Part shown: positions 28,514 through 37,548 of the stretch, piece after piece | How the letters are laid out: every line of letters begins with the position of its first letter | Position numbering within the stretch: the first letter of the stretch is position 1 | Source of the DNA: PGYR01 sp034670025 | Lineage (GTDB): Bacteria > Bacteroidota > Ignavibacteria > Kapaibacteriales > UBA2268 | DNA: 64,000 nt | Reading direction: 5' to 3' | NCBI GenBank assembly: GCA_034670025.1 | Contig: JAXMOE010000005.1 | Span: 203,849-267,848 of the forward strand | Translations under genes and position numbers: made by a program | Notes under the pieces: model-generated | What the model saw: the letters and a program-made list of their open reading frames with translations, nothing else | Told to the model about the DNA's origin: nothing | Databases searched by the model: none

Positions 28514-29269
28514 TTAGTTCTCAACTATATTTCCACTATAGAGCAAATCGATTTCATCTATTTCCAAAACTCTATCAAAAATATATACCTCATCTAATTT
28601 GCCATGGAATGTACTCAAGTTATTCTGTCTAGCTCCAAATGTCAAATCAGTAAATGCATCAGTTGGAATATCCATATTTTCCATTACAGCAACTAATTCG
28701 CCATTCATATATAATTTACCAATTCCATTGTCAAAAGTTGACAATAAGTTTACCCATTGTTCAGTTGGAACAGTTTTATTTGAATATACTGTAGTGTTTC
28801 TATCATCATAGGTTCCTAAATAAAATTTATTTTGCCCATTAACACCGTGCACATAAGCAGATTGACTTCTAATCCCAGAACCCCATTTTGAAATAAATTC
28901 ATAGTCTTCAACTGAAGAATTGCCAAGTGATTCAGAAACATATACCCATGATGAGATAGAAAAAGTCGATGTTAAGTCAATTTTTGATTGATCTTTAATC
29001 CTTATTGATTGAATTTCTTCAATACTTCTACTGTTGAAGAGAGCAGATTTGTAATCTTCGTCAAACATATCTGTAGAAAATTCAGTATTTATAATTCTCC
29101 CATGTAATCTGTTACCACTATAATCATAAGCATTACTGTCAAGTGGCCAATAACCTAATAAACCGTCCGTAATAAGTGGCGTAACATCATCTACTGGATT
29201 AGTACTGTCATCTTTCTTCTTACACCCAAAAAGCAGTATAGTCAAAAATAGAATAGCAATAGTTTTCAT
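28514..29269 (-). CDS. LamG/concanavalin-like lipoprotein
   Basis: The ATG at 29269 is preceded by GGAG at good spacing and begins a lipoprotein signal peptide (MKTIAILFLTILLFGC, Cys16); the frame extension to 29302 adds 11 implausible residues. After the linker KKKDDSTNPVDD, about 200 residues form a LamG-like (Laminin_G_3) jelly-roll: LLGYWPLDSNAYDYSGN is the standard opening, FSISSWVYV the central strand, GKLYMNGELVA and HGKLDEVYIFDRVLEIDEI the closing part. Such domains bind carbohydrates or other surface ligands. The protein is 251 residues, complete, and has no catalytic domain. Confidence 0.85.
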   Translation of the reverse strand: MKTIAILFLTILLFGCKKKDDSTNPVDDVTPLITDGLLGYWPLDSNAYDYSGNRLHGRIINTEFSTDMFDEDYKSALFNSRSIEEIQSIRIKDQSKIDLTSTFSISSWVYVSESLGNSSVEDYEFISKWGSGIRSQSAYVHGVNGQNKFYLGTYDDRNTTVYSNKTVPTEQWVNLLSTFDNGIGKLYMNGELVAVMENMDIPTDAFTDLTFGARQNNLSTFHGKLDEVYIFDRVLEIDEIDLLYSGNIVEN

Positions 29270-29390
29270 TGTACTTCTCCTAATAATAATTAAATAAATC
29301 AATTCATCTGTAACTTACTAATAATATATTAAATAGAAAAACATATTTCAACAATAATTTTTTTTTATTATTACAGACCCATAAATTTAT

Positions 29391-29398
29391 TAACTTTG
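29391..29398 (+). promoter_or_regulatory. Candidate -7 promoter box (TAACTTTG)
   Basis: TAACTTTG lies 59 nt before the dinB start codon and is identical to the boxes at 2066 and 42141. No LexA-type palindrome was recognised nearby. Confidence 0.45.
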
Positions 29399-29456
29399 CT
29401 TATCTCTTGTTTAGCAGTTGCATCTCCTTTTATAATAATTTAAGTTTATTAGGTAA

Positions 29457-30524
29457 ATGGAAAAACCCCACAGAATAATTCATATAGATATGGACGCATT
29501 CTTTGCATCCGTAGAGCAAAGAGACAACCCAGAGTTAAAAGGCAAGCCAATAGCTGTCGGTGGTCAGCACCGTGGAGTAGTCGCGGCCGCGAGCTATGAG
29601 GCACGAAAGTTTGGGGTTCGCTCTGCCATGCCTTCGCACAGAGCAAAAAAACTATGCCCTCAATTGATTTTTGTCCGTGGTAGAAGACAAGCTTACAAGG
29701 ATGCTTCGGACAAAGTGATGAATATACTAAGATCCTACTCAGAAAAAATACAGCAAGTTTCTATTGATGAAGCATATATTGATGTTACTGAATACAAAGC
29801 AAATGAGATGACTGCTAAGGAGATAGCTATCGAGATTAGAAAAAAAATAGAACTGGAAGTTAACCTTACAGCATCTGCCGGTATTTCGTTTAACAAATTC
29901 TTAGCCAAAGTCGCCTCTGATTGCAACAAACCCAATGGACTTTATGTCATTCATCCTAACAAAGCGGACAAATTCGTAGCCCAGTTAGCTGTTGAAAAAA
30001 TTCCAGGTGTTGGTAAAGTAAACAAAGAAAAACTTAATTCTAAAGGTATATATATTGGTCATGACATAATAAGTAAAGGCAAGATATTTATGGCTTTGAA
30101 TTTTGGAAAAATGGGAGTATATCTTCACAACCAAATTACTTTCAAACACTTCAGCCCAGTTGTGAGTAAGAGAATTCGTAAATCTATTGGTAGGGAACGA
30201 ACATTTGCCAACAACATAGATGACAGACATGAAATGATAGGTAAACTCAACGAATTATCGAAAATTGTTGCAGAAGACATGGATAAAAGAAAATTATCTG
30301 GAAGAACAATCACTCTAAAAATAAAATATCATAATTTTGTTGTTAAAACTAGAAGTCGAACCATGACTGAATTTATATCGAGTAGAAGTGAAATATTCGG
30401 TGTGGTTTCCGAATTGTTTATGATACCTAATTACCCAGAAGAGCCTGTAAGATTACTTGGCATACAAATTTCAAATTTGGATAATGTGAAACCAAATAAT
30501 ATTCAAATGAATCTGGATTTCTAA
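29457..30524 (+). CDS. dinB: DNA polymerase IV (DinB), translesion polymerase
   Basis: This Y-family polymerase copies damaged DNA. The catalytic acids are present: Asp11 in IIHIDMDAFFASVE and Asp104-Glu105 in VSIDEAYIDVTEY. A helix-hairpin-helix-like thumb segment (KIPGVGKVNKEKLNSKGI, about 178-195) and a little-finger domain (KSIGRERTFANNI onward) follow. The last six residues, QMNLDF, fit the hexapeptide beta-clamp-binding consensus QxxLxF, as expected for clamp-dependent recruitment. The length of 355 is normal. It has its own candidate promoter and is separated from the LamG gene by a divergent intergenic region. Confidence 0.96.
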   Translation: MEKPHRIIHIDMDAFFASVEQRDNPELKGKPIAVGGQHRGVVAAASYEARKFGVRSAMPSHRAKKLCPQLIFVRGRRQAYKDASDKVMNILRSYSEKIQQVSIDEAYIDVTEYKANEMTAKEIAIEIRKKIELEVNLTASAGISFNKFLAKVASDCNKPNGLYVIHPNKADKFVAQLAVEKIPGVGKVNKEKLNSKGIYIGHDIISKGKIFMALNFGKMGVYLHNQITFKHFSPVVSKRIRKSIGRERTFANNIDDRHEMIGKLNELSKIVAEDMDKRKLSGRTITLKIKYHNFVVKTRSRTMTEFISSRSEIFGVVSELFMIPNYPEEPVRLLGIQISNLDNVKPNNIQMNLDF

Positions 30525-30584
30525 TTACTAAACTTTTATCATATCAAATTTTGATTTTCAATTTAATTTTGTATATTTAATATT

Positions 30585-31688
30585 ATGACAAAAAGTAAAA
30601 TATTATTAATAATATTATTGGTTGCTCTATTTGTGTTTAATTCAAACGCACAAGAGACAATCAATGACAGCACGACAAAAACAAGCACAAGCAAACAGCT
30701 TAAGGTTGGTTACACAGGATCTTACCCTTTTATAACAAGTGGTAGCAATCCCGATGGGATTATAATTGACCTCTGGAAAGAAATTTCTTATGGAACAGAT
30801 TATGAATATGATTTTATTCACTTCGACGATGTAAATATAGGTATCAACGCAGTCCAGAAGAATGAGTTGGACATACTAATTGGCCCAATAACTATTAACT
30901 TGGATAGAGCTAAGAAGATTTCATTCTCACAACCATTTTACAACACAGAATTAGCAATACTTTCCCCAATCAGAGAACTAACTATGTGGGATAGATTATC
31001 GCCATTTTTTAGTATCAATTTTATCTATGCAGTGTTTGGACTAATTTTTATTCTAACCTTAGTCGGATTTTTAGTTTGGTTAGTAGAACGAAAAGGGGAA
31101 TTGGAAGAATACAGAGACAAACCACTACAAGGAATAGGTATAGGAGTGTGGTTAGCTATTGTGACTATGACTACTGTTGGCTACGGAGACTACTCCCCAA
31201 AGACTCCAGCTGGTAGAGCAATATTAGGAAGCTGGATGGTTATTTCATTGATTATGGCTACATCATTTGTAGCGGGTATCGCCAGCACGCTTACTGCCAG
31301 CAGTAATACAAGCAATACTATCACCACACTTAGTCAAATAGATACTGATAAAAGAGTAGCCATACCCTCTATCTCACGTTTGTCAGACAACATCAGAGCC
31401 AATGGCGGCAAACCAATTGTAGTGCACGACGTTGATGAAGCAATGGAGCTACTAAACGAAGGCAAAGTTGAAGCTATTGTTTATGATGTTATTCCTTTGG
31501 AACACATATACAACAAACTGGATAAAGATGAATTTATAATGACCACCAACGGACTATATAAACAAAACTACGGATTTGTTTTGCCTACCGAGAGCAATCT
31601 TAAAAGGGAAGTAAATTTGAAAATTTTAGAATTGAAAGAATCAAATGAAATACAACAAATTATAGACCTATGGGTAAACAAGGAGTAG
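30585..31688 (+). CDS. GluR0-like ligand-gated potassium channel
   Basis: The 367 residues show the prokaryotic ionotropic glutamate receptor order: signal peptide (1-23, ending NAQ), ligand-binding lobe S1 (about 39-128), TM1 (about 143-168), a re-entrant pore loop with the potassium selectivity filter TVGYGD (197-202), TM2 (about 212-238), lobe S2 (about 250-335) and a return to S1. In S1, ITINLDRAKKISFSQPF contains the amino-acid-binding Arg (Arg108) in the position used by iGluRs and periplasmic amino-acid binding proteins; the acidic partner is probably Asp301 in VYDVIPLEHI. It should sit in the inner membrane with the sensor in the periplasm and pass potassium when an amino acid binds. 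The methyltransferase gene follows after 4 nt. Confidence 0.88.
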   Translation: MTKSKILLIILLVALFVFNSNAQETINDSTTKTSTSKQLKVGYTGSYPFITSGSNPDGIIIDLWKEISYGTDYEYDFIHFDDVNIGINAVQKNELDILIGPITINLDRAKKISFSQPFYNTELAILSPIRELTMWDRLSPFFSINFIYAVFGLIFILTLVGFLVWLVERKGELEEYRDKPLQGIGIGVWLAIVTMTTVGYGDYSPKTPAGRAILGSWMVISLIMATSFVAGIASTLTASSNTSNTITTLSQIDTDKRVAIPSISRLSDNIRANGGKPIVVHDVDEAMELLNEGKVEAIVYDVIPLEHIYNKLDKDEFIMTTNGLYKQNYGFVLPTESNLKREVNLKILELKESNEIQQIIDLWVNKE

Positions 31689-31692
31689 TAAT

Positions 31693-32319
31693 ATGAAAAA
31701 AGAACAGTGCCCAATGTGCAAATCTGAAGGTGTACCATTCTATGAAGAATCATTCTATGAATGTGGTGAGTGCGATGGATTATTTAGACCAAAATCCAAG
31801 CTGCCATCATACAATGCTGAAAAAGAAAGATATATGAAGCACAACAATGACCCAAACGACAAGGGTTATCAGGAATTTGTTTCACCACTAACTGAACTGA
31901 TTCGCTCTAATCAAAATATTAAACAAGTAGGTCTTGACTTCGGAGCAGGTAGCGGCCCAGTAATTCACAAAGAATTAAGTGAAGAAGGGTATGATATAAA
32001 ATTATACGACCCACTTTACTTCAACAACCCCGATTTGCTCAATCAAAAATATGATTATATCTATGCCTGCGAGGTTGTAGAACACTTCCACCATCCATAC
32101 TCCGAATTTAAAAGACTGCACAATATGCTAAACAAAGGTGGGCGACTATACTGCAAAACCAATATTTACAATAGCGATATTGATTTTGGTAATTGGTATT
32201 ATAAAAATGACTTTACTCATGTGTTTATCTACAAGAATAGAACATTCGACTGGGTTCAAAATGAATTCAAATTTTCTAATATGTCTATAAATAACAACAC
32301 AATACTGTTTGAAAAGTGA
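31693..32319 (+). CDS. SAM-dependent methyltransferase with N-terminal zinc ribbon
   Basis: The first 30 residues contain two CxxC pairs (CPMC and CGEC), a zinc-ribbon-like knuckle. The rest is a class I methyltransferase of the Methyltransf_23 type: LDFGAGSGPV is the SAM-binding glycine motif, YDIKLYDPLY supplies the acidic residue after beta-2, and YIYACEVVEHFHHPYSEF is the typical VVEH motif. The substrate is unknown; relatives of this arrangement act on small molecules or glycans. It starts 4 nt after the channel gene, so the two are co-transcribed, but a functional link is only inferred. Confidence 0.82.
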   Translation: MKKEQCPMCKSEGVPFYEESFYECGECDGLFRPKSKLPSYNAEKERYMKHNNDPNDKGYQEFVSPLTELIRSNQNIKQVGLDFGAGSGPVIHKELSEEGYDIKLYDPLYFNNPDLLNQKYDYIYACEVVEHFHHPYSEFKRLHNMLNKGGRLYCKTNIYNSDIDFGNWYYKNDFTHVFIYKNRTFDWVQNEFKFSNMSINNNTILFEK

Positions 32320-32398
32320 TAAAGTTTCATTTGTTAGCAATAAATTTATACTTTTACGTTTATAGGTTAAGTTTTATTTATTAATAATTGGAGAGATT

Positions 32399-32773
32399 AT
32401 GCGATTAGGAAAATTAGTATTAGTGCTTATGTTTGCAGGATTATTCTTTTCTTGCTCTGAAAGTCAACAACAAGACATAAAAGACAAGACAGAAGAAATG
32501 AGCAATGAGCTACAAGAACAAAAAGATGCTCTACAAAGCAGCTTGGAAGAAGGAATTGATGACATAGATGCTAAAATAGAAGAATTGCAAGCTGACTTAG
32601 AAGAAGCTGGCGAAGATTCTAAAGAAGAAATTAACGAACAGATTGAAGAGCTAAAAGGCGAAAGATCTGAATTAGAAAAAAGCTTAGACGAGCTTGGTGA
32701 TGCTACTGAAGAAGGATGGGAAGACTTCAAAGAAGGTGTTGACGAAACTTTAGAAGATATTGATGATAAATAA
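32399..32773 (+). CDS. Acidic coiled-coil lipoprotein
   Basis: This 124-residue protein has a lipoprotein signal peptide with lipobox FFSC (Cys19). The mature part is almost entirely alpha-helical and very acidic, with long runs of Glu, Lys, Gln and Leu in heptad spacing (IEELQADLEEAGEDSKEEI is an example), predicting a coiled coil. A GGAGAG ribosome-binding site precedes the ATG and a terminator follows 28 nt after the stop, so it is a single-gene unit. Abundant small helical lipoproteins of this type usually have envelope-structural roles, but no family name can be assigned. Confidence 0.8.
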   Translation: MRLGKLVLVLMFAGLFFSCSESQQQDIKDKTEEMSNELQEQKDALQSSLEEGIDDIDAKIEELQADLEEAGEDSKEEINEQIEELKGERSELEKSLDELGDATEEGWEDFKEGVDETLEDIDDK

Positions 32774-32800
32774 ATCATCACAGAATTAGATTATACTAGC

Positions 32801-32829
32801 AAAAAAGCCCAACTACAATTGGGCTTTTT
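32801..32829. terminator. Bidirectional Rho-independent terminator
   Basis: AAAAAGCCCAA (32802-32812) pairs with TTGGGCTTTTT (32819-32829) with a 6-nt loop. The T-run on one strand and the A-run on the other suit termination of both the lipoprotein transcript and the opposing transcript from 33144. Confidence 0.88.
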
Positions 32830-32913
32830 CTATTTTTACATTGTAAAAATAACAACAGCAGCGACAAATCCAATCACTGTGCCTAGTGGAATCGAGACAA
32901 AAACACTTCCTAA

Positions 32914-33144
32914 CTACTCCATCTTTTTTGAAATAATGTGATGCAACAAATAAATTGCTCCTAATATTAACATAAAATAAACACTCAGTGCCACCCAATT
33001 GCCAATATTGCTCATCCAAGAAAAGTCATAATATCCTTCATCGATAAATCCCATTAACATAGTCAACAAAAATGTATAAACTAAAAAGACTTTAGTGCTA
33101 AGTCTTATCTGTTTTGGATTGTTTAATTCAATTGCTGTATCCAT
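32914..33144 (-). CDS. Small membrane protein, possibly truncated by an amber codon
   Basis: This 76-residue protein contains two predicted membrane helices: VFLVYTFLLTMLMGFI near residues 19-34 and WVALSVYFMLILGAIYLL near 49-66. It ends ...SKKME then TAG. Beyond that stop the same frame stays open for 24 more codons to 32839, encoding LGSVFVSIPLGTVIGFVAAV and then VIFTM, which would be a third hydrophobic helix. Either the gene has been shortened by a nonsense mutation or the downstream frame is chance. No function is known. Confidence 0.6.
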   Translation of the reverse strand: MDTAIELNNPKQIRLSTKVFLVYTFLLTMLMGFIDEGYYDFSWMSNIGNWVALSVYFMLILGAIYLLHHIISKKME

Positions 33145-33216
33145 TGTAGTTACCTATATTTAGTAAAGAAGAACAGATAACCAACGATGTTAAGGTTTGA
33201 TAAGTTGCAAGAATAA

Positions 33217-34065
33217 TCAAAATTTGTATTGTAATTGCACACCCAAAGGACTAATTCCAAAATCTAACCCTTCATCAGTGTTATTATCTTCTTTGCCAAT
33301 ATTGTGATTGTAAGCCTTGAGGACAGCCAAAGCACTGAGAGTTCCAATTGCGGCACTAACAAACGTATCGGAAGCCCAGTGAGCCGAAAAGTAGAGCCGG
33401 CTTGCCGTGTTGAGTGCAGCTAAGCTATAAAAACCAGTATAAGCCCACCAAGTATCTATTCTGTGGGATAGCAAAGTTGCCATAGCAAAACTAATTGTTA
33501 TGTGTCCAGAAGGAAAGGAGTGATAAAAATAATCTAAAGTAAAGGGTTTGAATGTACCACTACCCAATTCATTATAAGGCCTTGAGCGACCAATCATCAT
33601 TCGAGTAGTAATAGTTGTGAATCCCGAAAGTATTAAAGTTTCAACCAACAAACGACCAGTTGTCCTTACCGCTTCGTCTTTGGCAATTAGCCCAGTCAGA
33701 TATATACCTACGGCAAGTCCATCTGCTACAGGAATAGTCCCAAAATTATCTACCACTTCTAAGAACTTTTCAGTTCCCGACTTTCTAACCTTATGTCTCT
33801 CAATATAGTCATACAAAGGATTATCGGCATAAGTAAGTGCGGCTGTACCAACAGCAACCCCACCAAACTTAATCGCTGAACTGTTATCAAAATCAACAAA
33901 ATCATTTGCAATAAAACCTAAATCAGCGAATGCACTTTCAAAATCATCACTTAGAATGTTAATTACGCCTCTATCTTCGCTTTGGGTCGATGCCGAAATT
34001 AATTCAGGAACAACAAAAAGCAATATCACAATTGTCGTCAAACTATATTTTTTTATGAATCTCAT
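33217..34065 (-). CDS. PAP2-family phosphatase
   Basis: This membrane or periplasmic phosphatase belongs to the PAP2/lipid phosphatase family. The three motifs are present: GRSRPY (end of motif 1), FPSGH (motif 2) and SRLYFSAHWASD (motif 3, SR-x5-H-x3-D, with the nucleophilic His). The ATG at 34065 begins a signal peptide (MRFIKKYSLTTIVILLFVVP); a TTG-initiated extension to 34095 would run through the neighbouring terminator hairpin and is rejected. Substrates could be undecaprenyl pyrophosphate or phosphatidic acid; this cannot be decided. The product is 282 residues ending in a beta-like LGVQLQYKF. Confidence 0.88.
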   Translation of the reverse strand: MRFIKKYSLTTIVILLFVVPELISASTQSEDRGVINILSDDFESAFADLGFIANDFVDFDNSSAIKFGGVAVGTAALTYADNPLYDYIERHKVRKSGTEKFLEVVDNFGTIPVADGLAVGIYLTGLIAKDEAVRTTGRLLVETLILSGFTTITTRMMIGRSRPYNELGSGTFKPFTLDYFYHSFPSGHITISFAMATLLSHRIDTWWAYTGFYSLAALNTASRLYFSAHWASDTFVSAAIGTLSALAVLKAYNHNIGKEDNNTDEGLDFGISPLGVQLQYKF

Positions 34066-34081
34066 ATTATGTAATATAAAT

Positions 34082-34120
34082 AAAAAAAGACCCAATCAAT
34101 TTACTAATCAATTGGGTCTT
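34082..34120 (-). terminator. Rho-independent terminator after the cytochrome c peroxidase gene
   Basis: On the minus strand AAGACCCAAT pairs with ATTGGGTCTT (34111-34120 with 34087-34096), followed by a T-run. It lies between the peroxidase stop (34146) and the PAP2 start (34065), leaving only about 16 nt between the hairpin's T-run and that start. Confidence 0.8.
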
Positions 34121-34145
34121 AAAATTAAATTTTCCTAATAGATTT

Positions 34146-35411
34146 TTATTTCTTAACAGTAGCACCTGCTAATGGCTTCATACCAGAAGGGACGGAACTT
34201 GGAACTTGCATCAGCTTAGGGTCAAGTAGTGAGCCATTATCTTCTAATGCTTCCATAAATGCTACTATCGCATCTACTTCTTCATCAGTTAAGTTAAGCG
34301 GATCTCTCACATCTGGGTGAATCATTGCGTCAGTAACTCTTGGATGTCTTGGCTTAGAGCCATTGTTATAAAACTGTACAACTTCTTCTAATGTTTCAAA
34401 TACTCCATCATGCATAAATGGTGCAGTAAGAGTGACATTTCTTAAGGTTGGAGTTCTGAAAGCATATCTACCCGAAATCTGTTGAGTAAATTCTTCTCTT
34501 CCGTAATCTTCACCTGGTTCAAGTTTCTTGCCTGGACCAATTTGTGGCACACCTGATACCGTAAAATTATAGTTACTAAAATTAGGCCCATTGTGACAAT
34601 TGCCACACTTTGCCTTGGTGAAAAACAAGTCTAATCCTTTTTTCTGTTGGTCAGTCAGTGCTTCCGCTTCACCACCGACAAATCTGTCATAGGCTGTATT
34701 CCTTGTTACTAACTCTCTTTGGAATGCAGCTAATGCTTTTCCGAGCATATCACTTGTTACATCAATGTCTTCACCTTTTACTTCCTCAGGAAATGCTTCT
34801 TTGAAAAGTTCAATGTATTCAGGAGTTTTCTCAATATCCCTACACAAAAAGTAAATAACATTATTTGGTGACAATCTATCACCTTTCATTTCTTCACGTG
34901 ATGTCGATGGTTTCACTGCCTGAGCTTCCAATCCTCTAGCTCTACCATCCCAAAACATAACACCCATGTGATTTGCTTCGCCAGTAGAATCTAAGTTAAA
35001 TGCCGTATTGAAAACAGTCGGTGAATTACGAGGCACATCGCCAATTGGCAATCCACTAATTATAGAAGTACCAAGTTCTCTATCTGGACCCAAGTGCATT
35101 GACTCACCAACTCCCGCTGGCAACTTTCTACCATCTGCAAAGCCCAGTCCTGGGTGATGGCAAGTAGCACAAGTTGATCTATTCTCTGCCGATAATATCG
35201 GATCATAGAATAACAACCTACCCAACTCAACCCTCAATGGGTTGTACTGATTGTCTGGTGGATATGGTATATCTGGCAATGTTGTCAGATTATGTTTCTG
35301 AACCAAATCTCCTGGATCATATTTGTGTGGCCCATCTTCTTCTGCACAAGAGTGTAGAAGCACCATACTGCTTATGATTGAGATTAATAATAACTTGTAT
35401 ATACTTTTCAT
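34146..35411 (-). CDS. Di-haem cytochrome c peroxidase (CcpA/MauG family) lipoprotein
   Basis: This 421-residue protein has a lipoprotein signal peptide (lipobox LHSC, Cys22) and two c-type haem sites, CATCH at residues 81-85 and CGNCH at 269-273, the hallmark of bacterial di-haem peroxidases. The surroundings are also typical: PLRVELGRLLFYDPILS before the first site and FRTPTLRNVTLTAPFMHDG after the second, the latter supplying a distal Met/His ligand region. It would reduce hydrogen peroxide in the periplasm with electrons from cytochrome c; MauG-like oxidation of a protein substrate is an alternative. It is a single-gene unit with its own terminator. Confidence 0.92.
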   Translation of the reverse strand: MKSIYKLLLISIISSMVLLHSCAEEDGPHKYDPGDLVQKHNLTTLPDIPYPPDNQYNPLRVELGRLLFYDPILSAENRSTCATCHHPGLGFADGRKLPAGVGESMHLGPDRELGTSIISGLPIGDVPRNSPTVFNTAFNLDSTGEANHMGVMFWDGRARGLEAQAVKPSTSREEMKGDRLSPNNVIYFLCRDIEKTPEYIELFKEAFPEEVKGEDIDVTSDMLGKALAAFQRELVTRNTAYDRFVGGEAEALTDQQKKGLDLFFTKAKCGNCHNGPNFSNYNFTVSGVPQIGPGKKLEPGEDYGREEFTQQISGRYAFRTPTLRNVTLTAPFMHDGVFETLEEVVQFYNNGSKPRHPRVTDAMIHPDVRDPLNLTDEEVDAIVAFMEALEDNGSLLDPKLMQVPSSVPSGMKPLAGATVKK

Positions 35412-35507
35412 ACAAAAAACTCTTTTTTTATTTTATCTTCATATTTATACTAATATAACAATATAAACTACAAAATGTAACAAAATAAATCACTTTTTCT
35501 TAGTCTT

Positions 35508-37298
35508 TTACTTTGCAAATTCTATAATCTTTTGCTCAATTGCCGCTTTCAAAGCCATTTTACCACTATATTCTGCATAATTGGAAGCAGCTTTTAGATT
35601 TACCAAAGCTAAATTTTTTGTCATTCTGTGCAGTTCGTCATCTTTGCTATTTGCAGATTGGGCTAATTTGATAACATCCATATTAGCGTAGTCAAATCTC
35701 ATTGGTTCTGGTTGTCTGCTCAATCTAATCAAAAAACCTTCAGGAATCTTAACATATCCCTTCCCTATATCAGGGTCAGTCTGCAATATATCAAACGTAA
35801 CATATACCGGTCGGTGGTCTATGTTTGTTTCAATAAAGCAATTAAGCATTTCAACAAAATACTCCTGTATCAACCGAGGATCATAAGCTTGGTTAGATTC
35901 AAATTTCTCTAACTGGCCAGCGAATAACTCCAACTTGTTATCGCATTTGTCACTAATTTCTGGATACCATTGTTCCATTGTCCCAAGATACCAAGTTCTT
36001 CGGAGTAACTCTTTTTCTATCAGAGCTATATCTTGTCTTTCTTCTTCAATCTTATCTTTGTACCAGCGAGCAGAAACCCAAAAATCCCACTGAGCAGAAA
36101 TAATTATCGCATTTTCCTCGGCCGATTCCGTTACCAATCTTTCATATTCAGATACTGAATAATCAGTACTCAAATCGCTCTCTGTGTAGTTAGAATATAA
36201 GTTGAATAGTGGCACAAATGCGAAAAGGTAGATCAAGTTTTTTTGCTTTAGTATTAGTTGTTTAGCACCGATTAACAAAAACAGAAACATAGCAACATAA
36301 GCAGTTACAAAGTATGAGTCGATATCGTGAATTGAGTAATTCAAAGAATAAAACACACACAAAAGCAAAGTGCTAATCAACACATAGAACATTGTTCTCG
36401 ATTGTTTGAATGATACATAGAGCCCATAGACCAAAAACAGCACTCCAATCCAAGTTAACTGCGATGGGATAAGCGAAAAGAACAGCTTAAAATTCTCTTT
36501 CCAAGCATTACCATCACTAAACATCCACACCTGATATTGGGCACCAGTTACGTGATACCAAAATTTATCAAAGCTGCGATGAACAGCACCCCAGTTAAAC
36601 TCTGGCGATTGCGATGACCTAACCGGCAAATATAGATATAGCAGAATCCCAACCAAAGTTGCTCCAACCACAAAGCCCAGCAATTTCCATCTGTCTCGCT
36701 TGTTAGTTTTAGCAAACAAAACTATTAGTCCAGCTGGAATAAGCATAAATGATGTCAGATGATTAGCAAAACCCAAGCCCAATGTGAACCCAGCTGCAAT
36801 CAGTAGCCTAGCAGAATCTTCCTTTGTAAAATACGCTTTGATTACTAAGTACAGATAGAGAGAAATAATAACTAATTGCAAGGAATAAACTTCAACTGAT
36901 GTAGCTTGTTTCCAAGTGGTAAGTGCAAACGAATAGCCAAGGGAGACAAAAAGAGATAAAAGCAAATCATCTAAATCAGTTACAAGCTGACCAACTTTCT
37001 TTTTCAAACTTAAATTACTTACTAATTCATAAGAAGCAAAAAAGATAAAACATGCAGAAATTGCTGTTGCCACGGCAGCCATCAGATTCAAATTATAGAC
37101 AGGCGACCAAGGAAGCAAACCGCTCCACAAATGTCCCACCAAAGTAAACAGCGGGTAGCCAGTAGGGTGAGCTATACCCAATGAGCTAGCGACTGAAGCC
37201 AACTCACCACTATCTGTAAAATAAACATCGGGTGCTAATGTGATAAGATAGACTACAAATGACAAAATAAAAGTAAGTGCCGCAAATATTTTTTTCAT
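35508..37298 (-). CDS. DUF2723/TMEM260-like multi-pass membrane protein
   Basis: The ATG at 37298 begins the first membrane segment (MKKIFAALTFILSFVVYLI); the track extension to a TTG at 37328 adds 10 hydrophilic residues and has no ribosome-binding site. The family signature TLAPDVYFTDSGELASVASS followed by LGIAHPTGYPLFTLVGHLW is present near the N-terminus, with Asp and Glu positioned as in GT-C type glycosyltransferases. About ten membrane helices cover the first 370 residues and a soluble domain of about 225 residues follows. Relatives include the eukaryotic protein O-mannosyltransferase TMEM260, so a role in glycosylating exported proteins is a fair inference. Total 596 residues. Confidence 0.85.
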   Translation of the reverse strand: MKKIFAALTFILSFVVYLITLAPDVYFTDSGELASVASSLGIAHPTGYPLFTLVGHLWSGLLPWSPVYNLNLMAAVATAISACFIFFASYELVSNLSLKKKVGQLVTDLDDLLLSLFVSLGYSFALTTWKQATSVEVYSLQLVIISLYLYLVIKAYFTKEDSARLLIAAGFTLGLGFANHLTSFMLIPAGLIVLFAKTNKRDRWKLLGFVVGATLVGILLYLYLPVRSSQSPEFNWGAVHRSFDKFWYHVTGAQYQVWMFSDGNAWKENFKLFFSLIPSQLTWIGVLFLVYGLYVSFKQSRTMFYVLISTLLLCVFYSLNYSIHDIDSYFVTAYVAMFLFLLIGAKQLILKQKNLIYLFAFVPLFNLYSNYTESDLSTDYSVSEYERLVTESAEENAIIISAQWDFWVSARWYKDKIEEERQDIALIEKELLRRTWYLGTMEQWYPEISDKCDNKLELFAGQLEKFESNQAYDPRLIQEYFVEMLNCFIETNIDHRPVYVTFDILQTDPDIGKGYVKIPEGFLIRLSRQPEPMRFDYANMDVIKLAQSANSKDDELHRMTKNLALVNLKAASNYAEYSGKMALKAAIEQKIIEFAK

Positions 37299-37548
37299 AA
37301 ATCGAATGTTGATTTGTGTATTTGGCAATTTATCATTGAACTAGGTTTATTGCAAATTGATAAATTATAATAGTACAAATTACTATTCCATATTCTAAAC
37401 ACTATGCAAATCTTAACTCGCTACTTCCTTAGAATTTAATCGTTTTTTGATATCAGAATAGCAACCTTCTATTATCATCATAACTGTAACTAAAGTTTCG
37501 AAAAGATGTTATGGTAGTGCTTTTTGAAAAATTAAAACCCAAATCAGT

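Noticed and set aside
34066..34095. TTG-initiated N-terminal extension of the PAP2 phosphatase
   Set aside because: The extension would be encoded by the terminator hairpin of the upstream gene; the ATG at 34065 starts a proper signal peptide.
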